64,000 nt of DNA, taken from Deinococcus fonticola (GTDB lineage: Bacteria; Deinococcota; Deinococci; Deinococcales; Deinococcaceae). The notes under the pieces are model-generated. The model saw nothing but the letters and a program-made list of their open reading frames with translations. It was not told where the DNA came from and ran no database searches. The stretch lies in contig NZ_SMMH01000013.1 in assembly GCF_004634215.1 (NCBI RefSeq), positions 1-64,000 of the forward strand, given 5' to 3'. Position 1 is the first letter of the stretch. Every line of letters starts with the position of its first letter. A program made the position numbers and the translations under genes. Shown here in pieces: positions 44,167-54,177 of the stretch.

Positions 44167-44261
44167 GGCGCAGGCTAGCACCACCACGCAGCTGAAAAGC
44201 AGCGCGGGACGCGTTTGCGATGAGGGGCCTCATGTTCTGACCTGTGGAGTACAGTAGGCGC

Positions 44262-45527
44262 GTGCTGACCGCCTTCGCCGTTCTGATCAGTTTCACTGCC
44301 GTGCTGGCGTATCTCAACGAGCGCACCCTGAAGCTTCCGACCACGGTGGGCGTCACGCTGGCGGGCGCGTTGAGCAGTTTCGTGATGATCGTGCTGGATG
44401 CCACCGGCCTCACGCCGGGCGTGCGCGGCTGGGCCTCGCAACTGCTGGAGACCCTGAACTTCACCAACTTCGTCCTGAACGGCATCCTGAGTATCCTGCT
44501 GTTTGCCGGAGCGCTGAGCCTGGATGCCCGGCAGATGATGCGCCAGCGCACCAGCATCCTGACCCTGGCGGTGCTGAGTACCCTCATCAGCACGTTCATC
44601 ATCGGGTTCGGCGCTTACGCGGTGTTCGGGCTGGTGGGCCTGAACGTGCCCCTGATGTGGTCGCTGCTGTTCGGGGCGCTGATTTCCCCGACCGACCCGG
44701 TGGCGGTGCTCGACCTGCTGAAACGCGCCCAGGTGCCCAAGAAAATAGAGACGCTGATTGCCGGGGAAAGCCTCTTCAACGATGGCGTGGGCGTGGTCGT
44801 GTTTCTGGTGCTGGCGGGCATGGCGGGCATCGGTGCCCACCACGGCGAGGCCAGCCTGGGCAGCGCGCTGACGCTGTTCGTGCGCGAGGCGCTGGGCGGC
44901 ATGGCCTTTGGCGCCGTGCTGGGCGCGCTGGGGTACGCCATGCTCAGAAGCATCGAGCAGCGCGCGGTGGAGATACTGATCACGCTGGCGCTGGTGGTGG
45001 GCGGGTACGTGGCCGCCACCGCCCTGGGCATCAGTGGCCCGCTGGCGATGGTGGTGGCGGGCCTGGCGCTGTCCGCCGGCAAGCACGCCGCCATGAGCGA
45101 CGAGAGCCGCGAACACATCGAAGGCTTCTGGGAAACGGTGGACGAGGTGCTGAACATCGTGCTGTTCGCCTTTATTGGCCTGGACGTGATGCTCACGCAA
45201 CCCACTGCCCCTCAGCTGCTGGCCGCGGCCCTGCTGATCGGCGTGGCACTGGCCGCGCGCTGGGCCAGCGTGGCGCTGCCTATGCTGCTGCTGCGGGCCC
45301 GCGAGGGGTACGCCGCCTACACCGTGCGGCTCCTCACATGGGGCGGCCTGCGCGGCGGCATCGCCATCAGCCTGGGCCTGGGCCTACCGCCCAGCGAGTA
45401 CCGCAGTACCCTGCTGACCGCCACCTACCTGATCGTGCTGTTCAGCATCGCCGCGCAGGGCCTGAGCATCATGCCCCTGGTGAAAAAAGCCGTGGACGCC
45501 GAGCAGCGGCGCTCGAACCTGAACTGA
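44262..45527 (+). CDS. Na+/H+ antiporter (NhaP/CPA1 family)
   Basis: 421-residue protein with about 12 membrane spans. It has LISPTDPVAVLDLLK (the cation-binding Asp region), AGESLFNDGVGVVVFLV and LLTWGGLRGGIAISLGLGLP, all diagnostic of the CPA1 family. It exchanges Na+ (or K+) for protons across the inner membrane. A GTG start at 44262 follows TACAGT by six bases; a GTG at 44244 is in frame but overlaps that hexamer. Divergent from the gamma-glutamyltransferase gene with 95 bases between starts. Confidence 0.93.
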   Translation: MLTAFAVLISFTAVLAYLNERTLKLPTTVGVTLAGALSSFVMIVLDATGLTPGVRGWASQLLETLNFTNFVLNGILSILLFAGALSLDARQMMRQRTSILTLAVLSTLISTFIIGFGAYAVFGLVGLNVPLMWSLLFGALISPTDPVAVLDLLKRAQVPKKIETLIAGESLFNDGVGVVVFLVLAGMAGIGAHHGEASLGSALTLFVREALGGMAFGAVLGALGYAMLRSIEQRAVEILITLALVVGGYVAATALGISGPLAMVVAGLALSAGKHAAMSDESREHIEGFWETVDEVLNIVLFAFIGLDVMLTQPTAPQLLAAALLIGVALAARWASVALPMLLLRAREGYAAYTVRLLTWGGLRGGIAISLGLGLPPSEYRSTLLTATYLIVLFSIAAQGLSIMPLVKKAVDAEQRRSNLN

Positions 45528-45590
45528 GGCCGTACAGGGGTGTCAACGGTAGGCACGCCGACCCGGTCAGTTGTATTGGGTTTTGTGCTC

Positions 45591-47522
45591 TTACTTCCCG
45601 GCACCGCCCACTGCACTTCGGGTAACGCTGTTGTTGGCGGTGACGCCGGTAATCAGGGCGTCGCGGATGCCGTTGGCGATGCCCAGGGCCAGGCGGTCGA
45701 GGTAATTGTCGTCCCTGAGGTTCAGGCCGTCGACGGGGTGGCTGGTGAAGCCCACCTCGATCAGCGCGGCGGGGATGCGGCTGTTGCGCAGCACGGCCAG
45801 CGAGCGGCTGCTCTTGAGGCCCTGGTCGAAGGCGGCGGTGGTCTGAATGGTGTTGCGTTGCAGCAGCGCGGCCAGGTTCTGCGAGAGGGGGTGGTTGGGG
45901 TTCCACCACGTCTCGATGCCGTACCCGCGCAGGACGTTGGCGGGGGCCATGGCGTTCACGTGAATGCTGACGTACAGTTGCGTGCCGGGGGTGCCCAGGC
46001 CAGCCCGCATGTTCAGGTCGGTGTTCTTGTCCCGGCTGAGTTGCGTGTCGCGGTCACGGGTCATCACGACATCCACGCCCGCGGCCTTCAGCAGGTCGCG
46101 CACGCGCAGGCCCACTGCCAGGTTCACCTCCTTCTCGACCACCGCGCCGACTGCGCCGGGGTCGATGCCGCCGTGACCGGGGTCGATCACCACGCGGGGT
46201 CGGGCGTAACTGGCGCTGAGGGCCAGGATGGCGGTGCCGCGCGCCGTGGGAATGGGTGGCACGCTGGCCACAATCTTCTCGCTCGGTTTCAGGGCGGTGG
46301 TGTCGGCCAGGGCCGGCGAGAGGTCGATGGCCAGGCGGTAACGGTCGCTGCCGCTCGCGGGGGGCAGCAGTTGAGAACGCCAGCCGCTGCGCACAGTGGT
46401 GGGGGCTGCGGTCAGCAGGCTCACGTGAACGCCGCCGCTGACGGCGTCGTAACGCCAGCCGCGCACTTCAGGCGACACGTCCGCTTCCATCTGGGCGGCG
46501 GGGCCGACCGTGACGCCGCTCAGTTCGACGCGCATCCCCAGCGCGGTGGGCACCAGGCGGTAACTGGCGCCGGCGGGCAGGTCAAGCACCACACGCGTCA
46601 AGCCGGGGTTCTTGCCGATGCGCGGGGCGCTGAGGGGCACGCTGGCACCAGCGTCGCCGGGCACACGGCCCGTCAGGGGGCTGGGCTTCTCGGAGTCTGC
46701 GCCGGGCAGGGCAGGTGCGGGCACCACTGGGCCGGTACGGATGGTGTCGCCGGGCGGCAGCCCCACGCCATTGCCGCCACTCGTGAGCGCTGTCTGTGCG
46801 CCCTTGACAGTGGCATGATTCACCGTTCCGGCACCCACGGCACCCGCCGCGCCCGAACCGACAGTACCGGGAAAAAGCCCGGCCCCCGCTGCGGCACTCG
46901 GGGATGTCGGCAGCGGGGCGCTGAGGGTGGCCTGGGCAGCGGTGGTGGTGGCTGGAGCAGCGGCCAGCACGCGGCCCTTGACGGTCGGCCCGGCCCCGCC
47001 GGAGAGCGTGCCACCGAATTCCAGAATCAGCACTCTGGTGCCGCCAGCAATGGTCGCCTCACTGGCCCGCCAGCCTTCGGTGGTGGAAAGCGGAAAGGGC
47101 GTCACCAGCGTGACCTGCCCGCCACCTGCACGGTATTCAGTCACGGTGGCCCCCAGGCGCGCCGTCACGGCGGGAATGACGCGCGCCCCCTGCACGTCGA
47201 TGCGCAGGCCGCTGAAAGTCGGGGTCAGGGTGTACGTCAAAGGGCTGGCCGGCAGATCGAACACGATGCGGGTGGTGTTGCCGTCGGAACTGCTGCGCGG
47301 GTTCCCGAAGGCGGTGACAGGGCTGGCCGCGGAGGCGCTGGCCGGGGTGGCGGCGGCGGGCGGGGGCACGTTCAGCGTCGCGCCCGGTACGGTGACGGCG
47401 TTGCCGCTGCGGAGGGAGGGGGTGGCCTGCGGGGGTGCCCCGCGCTGGAAGGGGTCGGTCTGTGCGGCGGCCCAGGAACTGAGCAGCAGAGCTGATGAGA
47501 GCAGGGTGGCACGGGCCTTCAT
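45591..47522 (-). CDS. Exported N-acetylmuramoyl-L-alanine amidase with AMIN domains
   Basis: 643 residues. A signal peptide (ATLLSSALLLSSWAAAQ) is followed by two AMIN-like domains (about 70-175 and 310-420: TRIVFDLPASPLTYTL, LTRVVLDLPAGASYRLVPTA), a Ser/Ala/Gly-rich linker and a C-terminal Amidase_3 domain. Zinc ligands: VVIDPGHGGIDPGA (His), EKEVNLAVGL (Glu), YVSIHVNAM (His), and the catalytic Glu in ALIEVGFTSHP. It cuts the bond between muramic acid and peptide stems in peptidoglycan at division or envelope sites. AATATA lies six bases before the ATG at 47522; the ATG at 47561 is not favoured. Confidence 0.92.
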   Translation of the reverse strand: MKARATLLSSALLLSSWAAAQTDPFQRGAPPQATPSLRSGNAVTVPGATLNVPPPAAATPASASAASPVTAFGNPRSSSDGNTTRIVFDLPASPLTYTLTPTFSGLRIDVQGARVIPAVTARLGATVTEYRAGGGQVTLVTPFPLSTTEGWRASEATIAGGTRVLILEFGGTLSGGAGPTVKGRVLAAAPATTTAAQATLSAPLPTSPSAAAGAGLFPGTVGSGAAGAVGAGTVNHATVKGAQTALTSGGNGVGLPPGDTIRTGPVVPAPALPGADSEKPSPLTGRVPGDAGASVPLSAPRIGKNPGLTRVVLDLPAGASYRLVPTALGMRVELSGVTVGPAAQMEADVSPEVRGWRYDAVSGGVHVSLLTAAPTTVRSGWRSQLLPPASGSDRYRLAIDLSPALADTTALKPSEKIVASVPPIPTARGTAILALSASYARPRVVIDPGHGGIDPGAVGAVVEKEVNLAVGLRVRDLLKAAGVDVVMTRDRDTQLSRDKNTDLNMRAGLGTPGTQLYVSIHVNAMAPANVLRGYGIETWWNPNHPLSQNLAALLQRNTIQTTAAFDQGLKSSRSLAVLRNSRIPAALIEVGFTSHPVDGLNLRDDNYLDRLALGIANGIRDALITGVTANNSVTRSAVGGAGK

Positions 47523-47809
47523 GGGTTTTATATTGGAACGCCGAACGTGAGAAAGCCACATTTCCCCTCATGATTAAAGGCTATTTCTCTGACTGACACG
47601 TCAGCCAAAAGGATGAGAAAATAAAGCGTCTCTTCAATCGAGCAGAGAACGACCCTTCTGAAACGCCAAAAACTGCGTCCGGCCTGTGGTCACCAGCCGC
47701 GCCACACGGCTCCATGTGACCTTTGCATGACATTTCAAAAAGCTAAAGGGCGTTCTCATCGAACAGTCGGGGCCGGCCTGGCAGTGACCTTCCGGGGGTA
47801 GCCTGACGT
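47523..47809. other. Intergenic region between divergent genes
   Basis: 287 bases. Promoter hexamers of both neighbours lie at the edges (AATATA on the minus strand; TAGCCT five bases before 47810). The middle is comparatively AT-rich for this genome. No repeat, RNA gene or frame recognised. Confidence 0.3.
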
Positions 47810-48169
47810 ATGAGTCTCGAGTCCACCCTGGGCATGACCGTTCTGGAAGCGTCCCCCACCCTGACCCGCATCGCCATGACCGTCAACGAGGCGGGACTGA
47901 ACATGCACGGCACCGCGCACGGCGGCGTGATCTTCAGCCTGGCCGACGAGGCGTTCGCGGTGATTTCCAACCAGGAAGCGCAGGCCGTCGCCGTGGAGAC
48001 CCACATGAGTTTCTTCAAGGCCGCGAACATCGGGGATGAACTGGTGGCCGTGGCCGTGCCGGAACGGGTGGGACGAACCCTCGCTACCTACCGCGTGGAT
48101 GTGCTGCGCGGCGACGAGAAAATCGCCCTGTTCCTGGGCACCGTCAGCAGGCGCGAGAAACCTGCGTAA
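47810..48169 (+). CDS. PaaI-type hotdog-fold thioesterase
   Basis: 119 residues with the PaaI signature GLNMHGTAHGGVIFSLADEAFA (Asn, His-Gly and Asp of the active site), then AVAVETHMSFFKAANIGDEL and VGRTLATYRVDVL. Members hydrolyse hydroxyphenylacetyl-CoA or related thioesters and in some pathways rescue CoA from dead-end products. No paa catabolic genes are nearby. The ATG is five bases after TAGCCT. Confidence 0.9.
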   Translation: MSLESTLGMTVLEASPTLTRIAMTVNEAGLNMHGTAHGGVIFSLADEAFAVISNQEAQAVAVETHMSFFKAANIGDELVAVAVPERVGRTLATYRVDVLRGDEKIALFLGTVSRREKPA

Positions 48170-48206
48170 AACCTCTAACGGTGCGCCTCCGCTGTAAAAG
48201 CTGCCC

Positions 48207-48881
48207 TCAGCCTTCTTCCAGTGGGTAAGTCCGGTAAGCCCGCACCGCCAGCCAGATCAGGTAACCGTAAAACGTGAATACCCCCAGAAACACCAGCCAG
48301 CCCGGAAAACTCCCGATGTCTGCCAGTTCCAGGGCCGCCGGGAACTCCAGTTTCCAGCCTTTCGGCATCTGCAAATCCAGCTTCGCAAACCAGGCCAGCA
48401 GCACCGCCGTGTAAATCCACAGGTAATTGCGCCCCAGCCGCCAGCCCATCGCGTCGTTGCGGCTCATGGGACTGCGCGGTTTACTCAACTCGGCCAGCAG
48501 CAACTGATGCCAGTTGGCGTCCACCTTATCGCCCAGCATGGCCGGGTAGAAAAACCGTTCCATGATCCGCACGCGGTGGTGCGCAATCTCGTAAGTGCGA
48601 AAACGCCGCGCTTCCAAACGCAGAAAAAAGTAGTTCATGAACATGGCGAACAGAAAGGTCGCGTGACTGTTGTTCACGTCCCCCAGCGCGAAACTCGCCA
48701 GGCCCGCGGTGGTCACCACCGACCAGTTGGTGGTCATGTCCAGCCGCTGACGGTAAGCCGTCATTTTCCCCACCTCGGCGCGGTACAGGTGAATCAGGGC
48801 ATTCGCCTGGTTGGTGCTGTAACTGACTTCCGTGAGGCCTTCCGGGTGAACGGCCCCCTGTCCCCCACCCGCACCGGGCAT
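48207..48881 (-). CDS. DUF2270-domain membrane protein
   Basis: 224 residues. The start region [20 protein letters not shown] and [24 protein letters not shown] [20 protein letters not shown] identify DUF2270. Three to four hydrophobic segments (about 60-95, 165-190 and 195-220) span the membrane. Function unknown. The ATG at 48881 is preceded by GGAGG seven bases upstream and is preferred over an in-frame ATG at 48953. A TACCCT hexamer lies further upstream at about 48910. Confidence 0.82.
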   Translation of the reverse strand: MPGAGGGQGAVHPEGLTEVSYSTNQANALIHLYRAEVGKMTAYRQRLDMTTNWSVVTTAGLASFALGDVNNSHATFLFAMFMNYFFLRLEARRFRTYEIAHHRVRIMERFFYPAMLGDKVDANWHQLLLAELSKPRSPMSRNDAMGWRLGRNYLWIYTAVLLAWFAKLDLQMPKGWKLEFPAALELADIGSFPGWLVFLGVFTFYGYLIWLAVRAYRTYPLEEG

Positions 48882-48963
48882 CAGTTCCCCTCCTCCGTCA
48901 TGAACACCAGGGTAACAGGTACGCGGGAAGCCGTGCGCGGTGCGCGGTTTCAAGTGCGTGGAA

Positions 48964-49104
48964 GTGGAAAGGGATCAGGTTAAATTCAGGTCTTTAGGGT
49001 GGTGGCTGGTCGGTGAGCTACTGGCGGAAGGAGACATCTTGCCGGAACTGGCCCGCATTCCAGAGTGTGAACTGCCGGAACTTGTCCGCCAGCATTGGCA
49101 ATAA
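48964..49104 (+). other. Possible 46-codon gene
   Basis: From GTG 48964 a frame reads [20 protein letters not shown] and ends ELPELVRQHWQ before TAA. The second half is acidic and leucine-rich and looks protein-like; AAGGAG lies before an internal TTG at 49039. The terminator of the ribosomal operon follows at once and could serve it on the plus strand. It matches no family I know and could be chance. Confidence 0.25.
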
Positions 49105-49140
49105 CGAAAAAACCCCGCCACGTGGACGGGGTTCTTCTTT
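49105..49140. terminator. Bidirectional terminator at the end of the rpsF-ssb-rpsR-rplI operon
   Basis: AACCCCG (49111-49117) pairs with CGGGGTT (49127-49133). The minus strand continues into TTTTTTCG after the stem, ten bases past the rplI stop; the plus strand continues into CTTCTTTTCC. Confidence 0.8.
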
Positions 49141-49149
49141 TCCCTTGGG

Positions 49150-49590
49150 TTACTTCGAGGCGTGAACCACGAGTTTCATGGGGATGGTCACTTCGGGGTG
49201 GGCGCGGTAGGCGATGTCGTACTCGCCGATTTCCTTGACGGTCTTGGGCATGTCGATGCGGCGCTTGTCCACGTCGAAGCCCAGTTTGTCGAGCGCACCC
49301 TGCACGTCAGCGTGCGTCACGGCACCGTAGATCTTGCCTTCGCCGGCGCGAACGCTGAGTTCCACGGCCACGCCGTTCAGGCGGCTGGACAGGTCTTCGG
49401 CGGTGGCCTTTTCCTGTGCCTGGCGCTTCTGGATGCTGCGCAGCTGGGCTTCCAGCGTCTTCATGTTGCTGCTGGTGGCGGCGGCGGCTTTGCCCTGGGG
49501 GATCAGCCAGTTGCGGGCGTACCCGTCCTTGACTTTCACCACTTCACCGGTCTTGCCGAGCTTGCCGGGTTCAAGAAGAATCACTTGCAT
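49150..49590 (-). CDS. rplI: 50S ribosomal protein bL9
   Basis: 146 residues of the two-domain bL9: QVILLEPGKLGKTGEVVKVK and GYARNWLIPQGKA at the N-terminus (the bL9 signature), a long connecting helix (about 45-75), and a C-terminal domain beginning GEGKIYGAVTHADV. Binds 23S rRNA near the L1 stalk. Last gene of the rpsF operon, 11 bases after rpsR, and followed by a terminator. Confidence 0.97.
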   Translation of the reverse strand: MQVILLEPGKLGKTGEVVKVKDGYARNWLIPQGKAAAATSSNMKTLEAQLRSIQKRQAQEKATAEDLSSRLNGVAVELSVRAGEGKIYGAVTHADVQGALDKLGFDVDKRRIDMPKTVKEIGEYDIAYRAHPEVTIPMKLVVHASK

Positions 49591-49601
49591 GTCTCTTCTC
49601 C

Positions 49602-49874
49602 TTATTTCCTGACCAGTTTCTCGGTGTAGGGCAACAGGGCCATCTGACGCGCAATCTTGATGGTTTGCGCGATGCGGCGCTGGTGCTTGGCCGAGAGGCC
49701 GGTGCGGCGGCGAGGAAGGATTTTGCCCGTGTCGCTTACGAAGCGGCGGAGCATCTTCACGTCTTTGTAATCGGTAATTTCCAGTTCCCCGATGGAGAAC
49801 GGATCAACCTTGGGCTTGCGGGGGCGCTTGGGGCCCTTCCCGCGCGGCTTACGGTCACTGTTGCCTTGCGTCAT
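49602..49874 (-). CDS. rpsR: 30S ribosomal protein bS18
   Basis: 90 residues. The basic N-terminal tail is followed by [20 protein letters not shown] and [20 protein letters not shown], the bS18 signature, then [16 protein letters not shown]. It pairs with bS6 in the 30S platform, and its gene lies in the same operon. The zinc-binding cysteines of some bS18 proteins are absent. Confidence 0.97.
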   Translation of the reverse strand: MTQGNSDRKPRGKGPKRPRKPKVDPFSIGELEITDYKDVKMLRRFVSDTGKILPRRRTGLSAKHQRRIAQTIKIARQMALLPYTEKLVRK

Positions 49875-49916
49875 TTCAGTTCCTTGTGCCTGCCTTCACT
49901 CCTCAAGCGAGGAGGT

Positions 49917-50819
<903 letters not shown>

Positions 50820-50900
50820 ACTGGTACTTCTCCTTTGCTGTCGTAGCTAACTAGGTTGCTTTCGTTGCTTGCCGTGCGGCCTGTCGAGCAGGTTGACCAG

Positions 50901-50937
50901 ACAGTAACAAGCCTGCGTTATTCTGTCAAGTACAGAA
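50901..50937 (-). promoter_or_regulatory. Internal ssb promoter overlapped by an RDRM-like palindrome
   Basis: On the minus strand TTGACA (50924-50929) and TACTGT (50901-50906) are 17 bases apart and read into ssb. The -35 lies inside a 17-bp palindrome, TTCTGTCAAGTACAGAA (50921-50937), with perfect six-base arms and about 12 of 17 positions matching the RDRM consensus TTATGTCATTGACATAA. ssb belongs to the DdrO/IrrE regulon in studied Deinococcus species, so DdrO repression and release after radiation are expected. Confidence 0.7.
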
Positions 50938-50942
50938 AAGAC

Positions 50943-51254
50943 TCAGGCTTTCTTGGTCTTCCACTCCGGGCGGTCTTTGACCACCAGGACGCGGCGAACG
51001 TGGTCGCGCAGGCGCAGGCTGCTGGCAATGTCCTTCTCGGGGTTGCCGGCGGCCTTGATGGTGTAGAACAGAATGCGTCCCTCGCGGTCTTTACCAATGT
51101 GGTAAGCCAGGCGGGTGTTGCTTTCGCGGTCGTCCAGACCAACGATTTCTGCCCCGGTGTTCTTCAGGGTGTTCTCGATGTAATCCTTCTCGATCTGCAC
51201 CTGCTCGGCGCTGAGGTTGGGGTTCAGGATCAGGTTCAAGTCGTACTGTTGCAT
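50943..51254 (-). CDS. rpsF: 30S ribosomal protein bS6
   Basis: 103 residues: YDLNLILNPNLSAEQVQIEK, GLDDRESNTRLAYHIGKDRE and RRVLVVKDRPEWKTKKA show the bS6 ferredoxin-like fold and basic tail. It pairs with bS18. The ribosome-binding site AAGGAGGTGA is close to ideal. First gene of the operon; 123 bases with a separate promoter lie between it and ssb. Confidence 0.97.
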   Translation of the reverse strand: MQQYDLNLILNPNLSAEQVQIEKDYIENTLKNTGAEIVGLDDRESNTRLAYHIGKDREGRILFYTIKAAGNPEKDIASSLRLRDHVRRVLVVKDRPEWKTKKA

Positions 51255-51383
51255 GTTTCACCTCCTTGCAAAACGGCGTCGCATGTTCCGGGCGGGGGGT
51301 GACCTGGCCGGGGCAGCGCAATTGACCAGAGTAGCAGATCATGGCGCGGGGGGCCAGAGGTACGGCGGGTGTTACGCTGTCTC

Positions 51384-52478
51384 ATGCGACTTGCGAGTGT
51401 GGTGGCCCTGCTGACGTTGTCAGTCGCTGGCGCAGTCTCCCCTGTTGCTTTGCCTGTGCCGGAGATTCAAAACCCGGTGGCTTTGACAGCGGTAGCGCAC
51501 GTGAACGGGCAGGTGCGGCTGGCCTGGACGGAGAAAACTACAAATTTCCAGCTTCATGCCGCTGTGCTGAGCAAAAACGGCTGGGAGCGCCTCGGCGGCG
51601 TGCTGAACGAAGACCCGACCTTCAACGCCCTGCAACTGATGTCCTGCACTGGCCCGGACGGGCGCTGGTGGCTGGGCTGGGCCGAGGACGCCGGGATCGC
51701 GCACGTGGACTCCTGGCTCATGCGCGTGTGGGATGGTCAATCTTGGCAGGCGAAAGTCAGCGCCGTGCGCCGCAACCTGAGCGACGCGGGCCGCTCGCGT
51801 TCCTTCGACGTGATGAAAAATGGCGTCCCCACCTTGCTGTGGACGGATCTGGCGGTGCCGGGCGCGTGGGCCGCCTCAGTGCGCCCGCTGCGCTGGGATG
51901 GGAAGACGTGGCTGCCGGACGCGGTGCTGAGCGACATCAAGTTTGCAGGGTTCGCCCCGGACGTGCGGGTGGGGCCGGGCGGGTTGCGAACTGTGGTTTT
52001 CCTGGAAGGCAATTACGCCAGCATGAATGTCGTAGTCATGCGTGAAACCCTTCCCGACCGCTGGGAACGCCTGAGACCGCCTCTGAACCGCACGCCTGGT
52101 TCATTCACCACACAACCTCGCCTGAACCTGACGCCTTTCGGTCAACCTGTAGTGGCCTGGATCGAGAGTAGGGACGACGATCCAGACCGTGTTTTCGTGA
52201 GTCGCTTGAACGGGAGGGCGTGGCAGCGGCTGGGTGGTGCCTTAAGTGCCGGGAACGAGATGGCCGAGACGCTGGCCCTGGCGCTGGGACACGACGGTCA
52301 ACCGCGGGCGGCATGGCTAGCGGACGGCAAGCTCCGCGCCGCGCAGTGGACGGGAAGCCATTGGGAGGCGCTGACACTTCCCGGAACACGGAACGTTACG
52401 GGCGTGAGCCTCAGCGAGGACGGTGAGTTTCTGGCCGCCAGCGTGAACGGCAAACTTCACTTGTGGAACTGGCCGTAA
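51384..52478 (+). CDS. Exported beta-propeller-like protein of unknown function
   Basis: 364 residues. A signal peptide (MRLASVVALLTLSVAGA) leads into repeated units of about 45-50 residues with pattern G-x-W-x-x-L or W-D-G-x-x-W (NGWERLGGVLN, WDGQSWQAKVS, WDGKTWLPDAVL, NGRAWQRLGGAL, TGSHWEALTLPG), alternating with strands like QVRLAWTEK and QPVVAWIES. This fits a beta propeller. No enzyme motif is seen. The ATG at 51384 is five bases after TACGCT. Ends six bases before the convergent RodZ-like gene. Confidence 0.78.
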   Translation: MRLASVVALLTLSVAGAVSPVALPVPEIQNPVALTAVAHVNGQVRLAWTEKTTNFQLHAAVLSKNGWERLGGVLNEDPTFNALQLMSCTGPDGRWWLGWAEDAGIAHVDSWLMRVWDGQSWQAKVSAVRRNLSDAGRSRSFDVMKNGVPTLLWTDLAVPGAWAASVRPLRWDGKTWLPDAVLSDIKFAGFAPDVRVGPGGLRTVVFLEGNYASMNVVVMRETLPDRWERLRPPLNRTPGSFTTQPRLNLTPFGQPVVAWIESRDDDPDRVFVSRLNGRAWQRLGGALSAGNEMAETLALALGHDGQPRAAWLADGKLRAAQWTGSHWEALTLPGTRNVTGVSLSEDGEFLAASVNGKLHLWNWP

Positions 52479-52484
52479 GCGGAC

Positions 52485-53429
52485 TCAGTACCTTCTGGTG
52501 AGCGCCTGTCCATCTGGCCCCATGGTCTCGGCGGCCCCGCCGTCCACGCTGACTTTCACGGCCCCGGCGTTTCCGGCGCGCAGGGTGGTGCCGTTGGGGA
52601 AAGTGCGGGTGGTGCCGGCACCCAGGATACCTTCGTACAGCACGTTGCCGTCCGGCGCGGTGGCCCGCAGCCACGACGCGCCGCTCAGGGAAACGGTCAC
52701 GCCCTTGACCGGAGCAGGCGGGGCCTTGGGAACGGGCACCGGCAGGGATTCCTGCACCTGCCCGGTACTGGCGTCCGTCATGATGCTGGCCCCCATGTTG
52801 AGGGGCATCAGGCGCACCTTCAGGTGCCGGCCCTGGCGCAGATCAATGTTCTGCTTGAAGGGCATGCGCCCACCGTACTCGACTCGCAGCACCGCGCCCT
52901 GGCGGGCCTCGGTGGGAAACGAGCGAATGGGGGCGCGACCCAGCTCACGGTTATCCAGAAAGACTTTTGCGCCCCCCGGCAGGCTCTCGACCGTCAGGTT
53001 CACGTTCACGGGCGCGATGGGTTCCTCCACCTCGACAGGCACTTTGGCAGTCGTTTTAGGAGCGCGGGACTGCCAGAACGAGTAGGCGGCCGCCCCACCG
53101 ATCAGCAGGACAGCCAGCAGAGTGGGCAGGGCCGCCCCGCAACCGCGCCGGGCGGGTTCCGTCGTTTGCAGGTAAGAGCGCTGCACCGGAGGCGCATTGT
53201 CCGGGTACAGGGCCTCCAGATCGGCCAGCAGCGGCGCGGGGTCGAGGGCCAGGTCGCGGGCATAGGTGGTGATGTACGAGCGCACCAGCGCGCGCTCCGG
53301 CAGGGCGCCCAGTTCCTCGGCCTCGATGGCCCGCAGGTACTCGCTGCGAATTCTGGTGCGGGCCGCCACATCGGCCAGGTCGTGGCCCTGGGCCTCACGC
53401 GCCTGTTGGAGGGCAGCACCGAACGTCAT
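52485..53429 (-). CDS. RodZ-like protein with HTH, membrane and PEGA-like domains
   Basis: 314 residues. Residues 1-70 are an HTH_25 domain (FGAALQQAREAQGHDLADVA, IRSEYLRAIEAEELGALPER) as in the cytoskeletal protein RodZ, followed by a membrane helix (about 97-118). The outer part has a PEGA-like domain (NVNLTVESLPGGAKVFLDNR ELGRAPI) and a C-terminal DUF4115-like domain with SLSGASWLRATAPDG. RodZ links MreB to cell-wall synthesis in rods; in a coccus a shape or septum role is possible. The start at 53429 is seven bases after TAAAGT on the minus strand. Confidence 0.82.
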   Translation of the reverse strand: MTFGAALQQAREAQGHDLADVAARTRIRSEYLRAIEAEELGALPERALVRSYITTYARDLALDPAPLLADLEALYPDNAPPVQRSYLQTTEPARRGCGAALPTLLAVLLIGGAAAYSFWQSRAPKTTAKVPVEVEEPIAPVNVNLTVESLPGGAKVFLDNRELGRAPIRSFPTEARQGAVLRVEYGGRMPFKQNIDLRQGRHLKVRLMPLNMGASIMTDASTGQVQESLPVPVPKAPPAPVKGVTVSLSGASWLRATAPDGNVLYEGILGAGTTRTFPNGTTLRAGNAGAVKVSVDGGAAETMGPDGQALTRRY

Positions 53430-53523
53430 ACGCGTCACTTTAATGCATGTAGGGCACAAGCGTGGAAAAGGTGATTTTAGCCATGCTCCACGCCCTGCTT
53501 TCCACCATCCCGTACACTGCCCT

Positions 53524-54096
53524 ATGCCGCCGCAAATTGTGATCGTGCCGGGCCTGGGAGACAGTGGGCCGGAGCACTGGCAGACGCTCTGGGAGCAGAA
53601 ATACGGGGCCGCCCGCGTGAGGCAGGACGACCCGGAGAACCCCACGCCGGCCGCCTGGGCAGAACGTCTGAATGAGGTCATCGAGGCCACGCCGGGCGAG
53701 CTGGTGCTGGTGGCCCATTCTTGCGGCGTTCCGACGGTGGTGCACTGGGCTCGGTTCTACGGCGCTAATGAACGGGTGAAAGGGGCCTTGCTGGTCGCTC
53801 CGCCCGATATGGATCACCCCAATCTGCATCAGCAACATCCCGCTGCGGCCCAGATGGCTCCGGTGCCCCTGTCTCCCCTGCCGTTCCCGGCCCTGGTGGT
53901 GGCCAGCGAGAACGACCCCTACGCCAGCCTGGACCGGGCACAGCAGTTTGCGCGGGCCTGGGACGCCGAATTTATCTCGGCAGGCGAGGCCGGGCACATT
54001 AACATTGCCAGTGGGCACGGCGACTGGCCCGACGGTGAAGTTCTGCTCTCCGAAGCCCTGCACGCCTGGACACCGCCCGACATCGTCCGGATTTAG
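53524..54096 (+). CDS. RBBP9/YdeN-family alpha/beta hydrolase
   Basis: 190 residues. IVIVPGLGDSGPEHWQTLWE at the N-terminus, the nucleophile elbow LVAHSCGVPTVVHW, an aspartate in VVASENDPYASLDRA and the histidine in GHINIASGHGDWPDG mark the RBBP9/YdeN serine-hydrolase family. Substrate unknown. The ATG at 53524 is five bases after TACACT. Stands alone between divergent rodZ-like and convergent trxA genes. Confidence 0.88.
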   Translation: MPPQIVIVPGLGDSGPEHWQTLWEQKYGAARVRQDDPENPTPAAWAERLNEVIEATPGELVLVAHSCGVPTVVHWARFYGANERVKGALLVAPPDMDHPNLHQQHPAAAQMAPVPLSPLPFPALVVASENDPYASLDRAQQFARAWDAEFISAGEAGHINIASGHGDWPDGEVLLSEALHAWTPPDIVRI

Positions 54097-54177
54097 CGCA
54101 GACAGTCAACAGCGGGCAGAAAACGCAGAGGATGACGGCAACACGCCAGCCCCTCATTTTTTCTACGGCCTCCCAGC

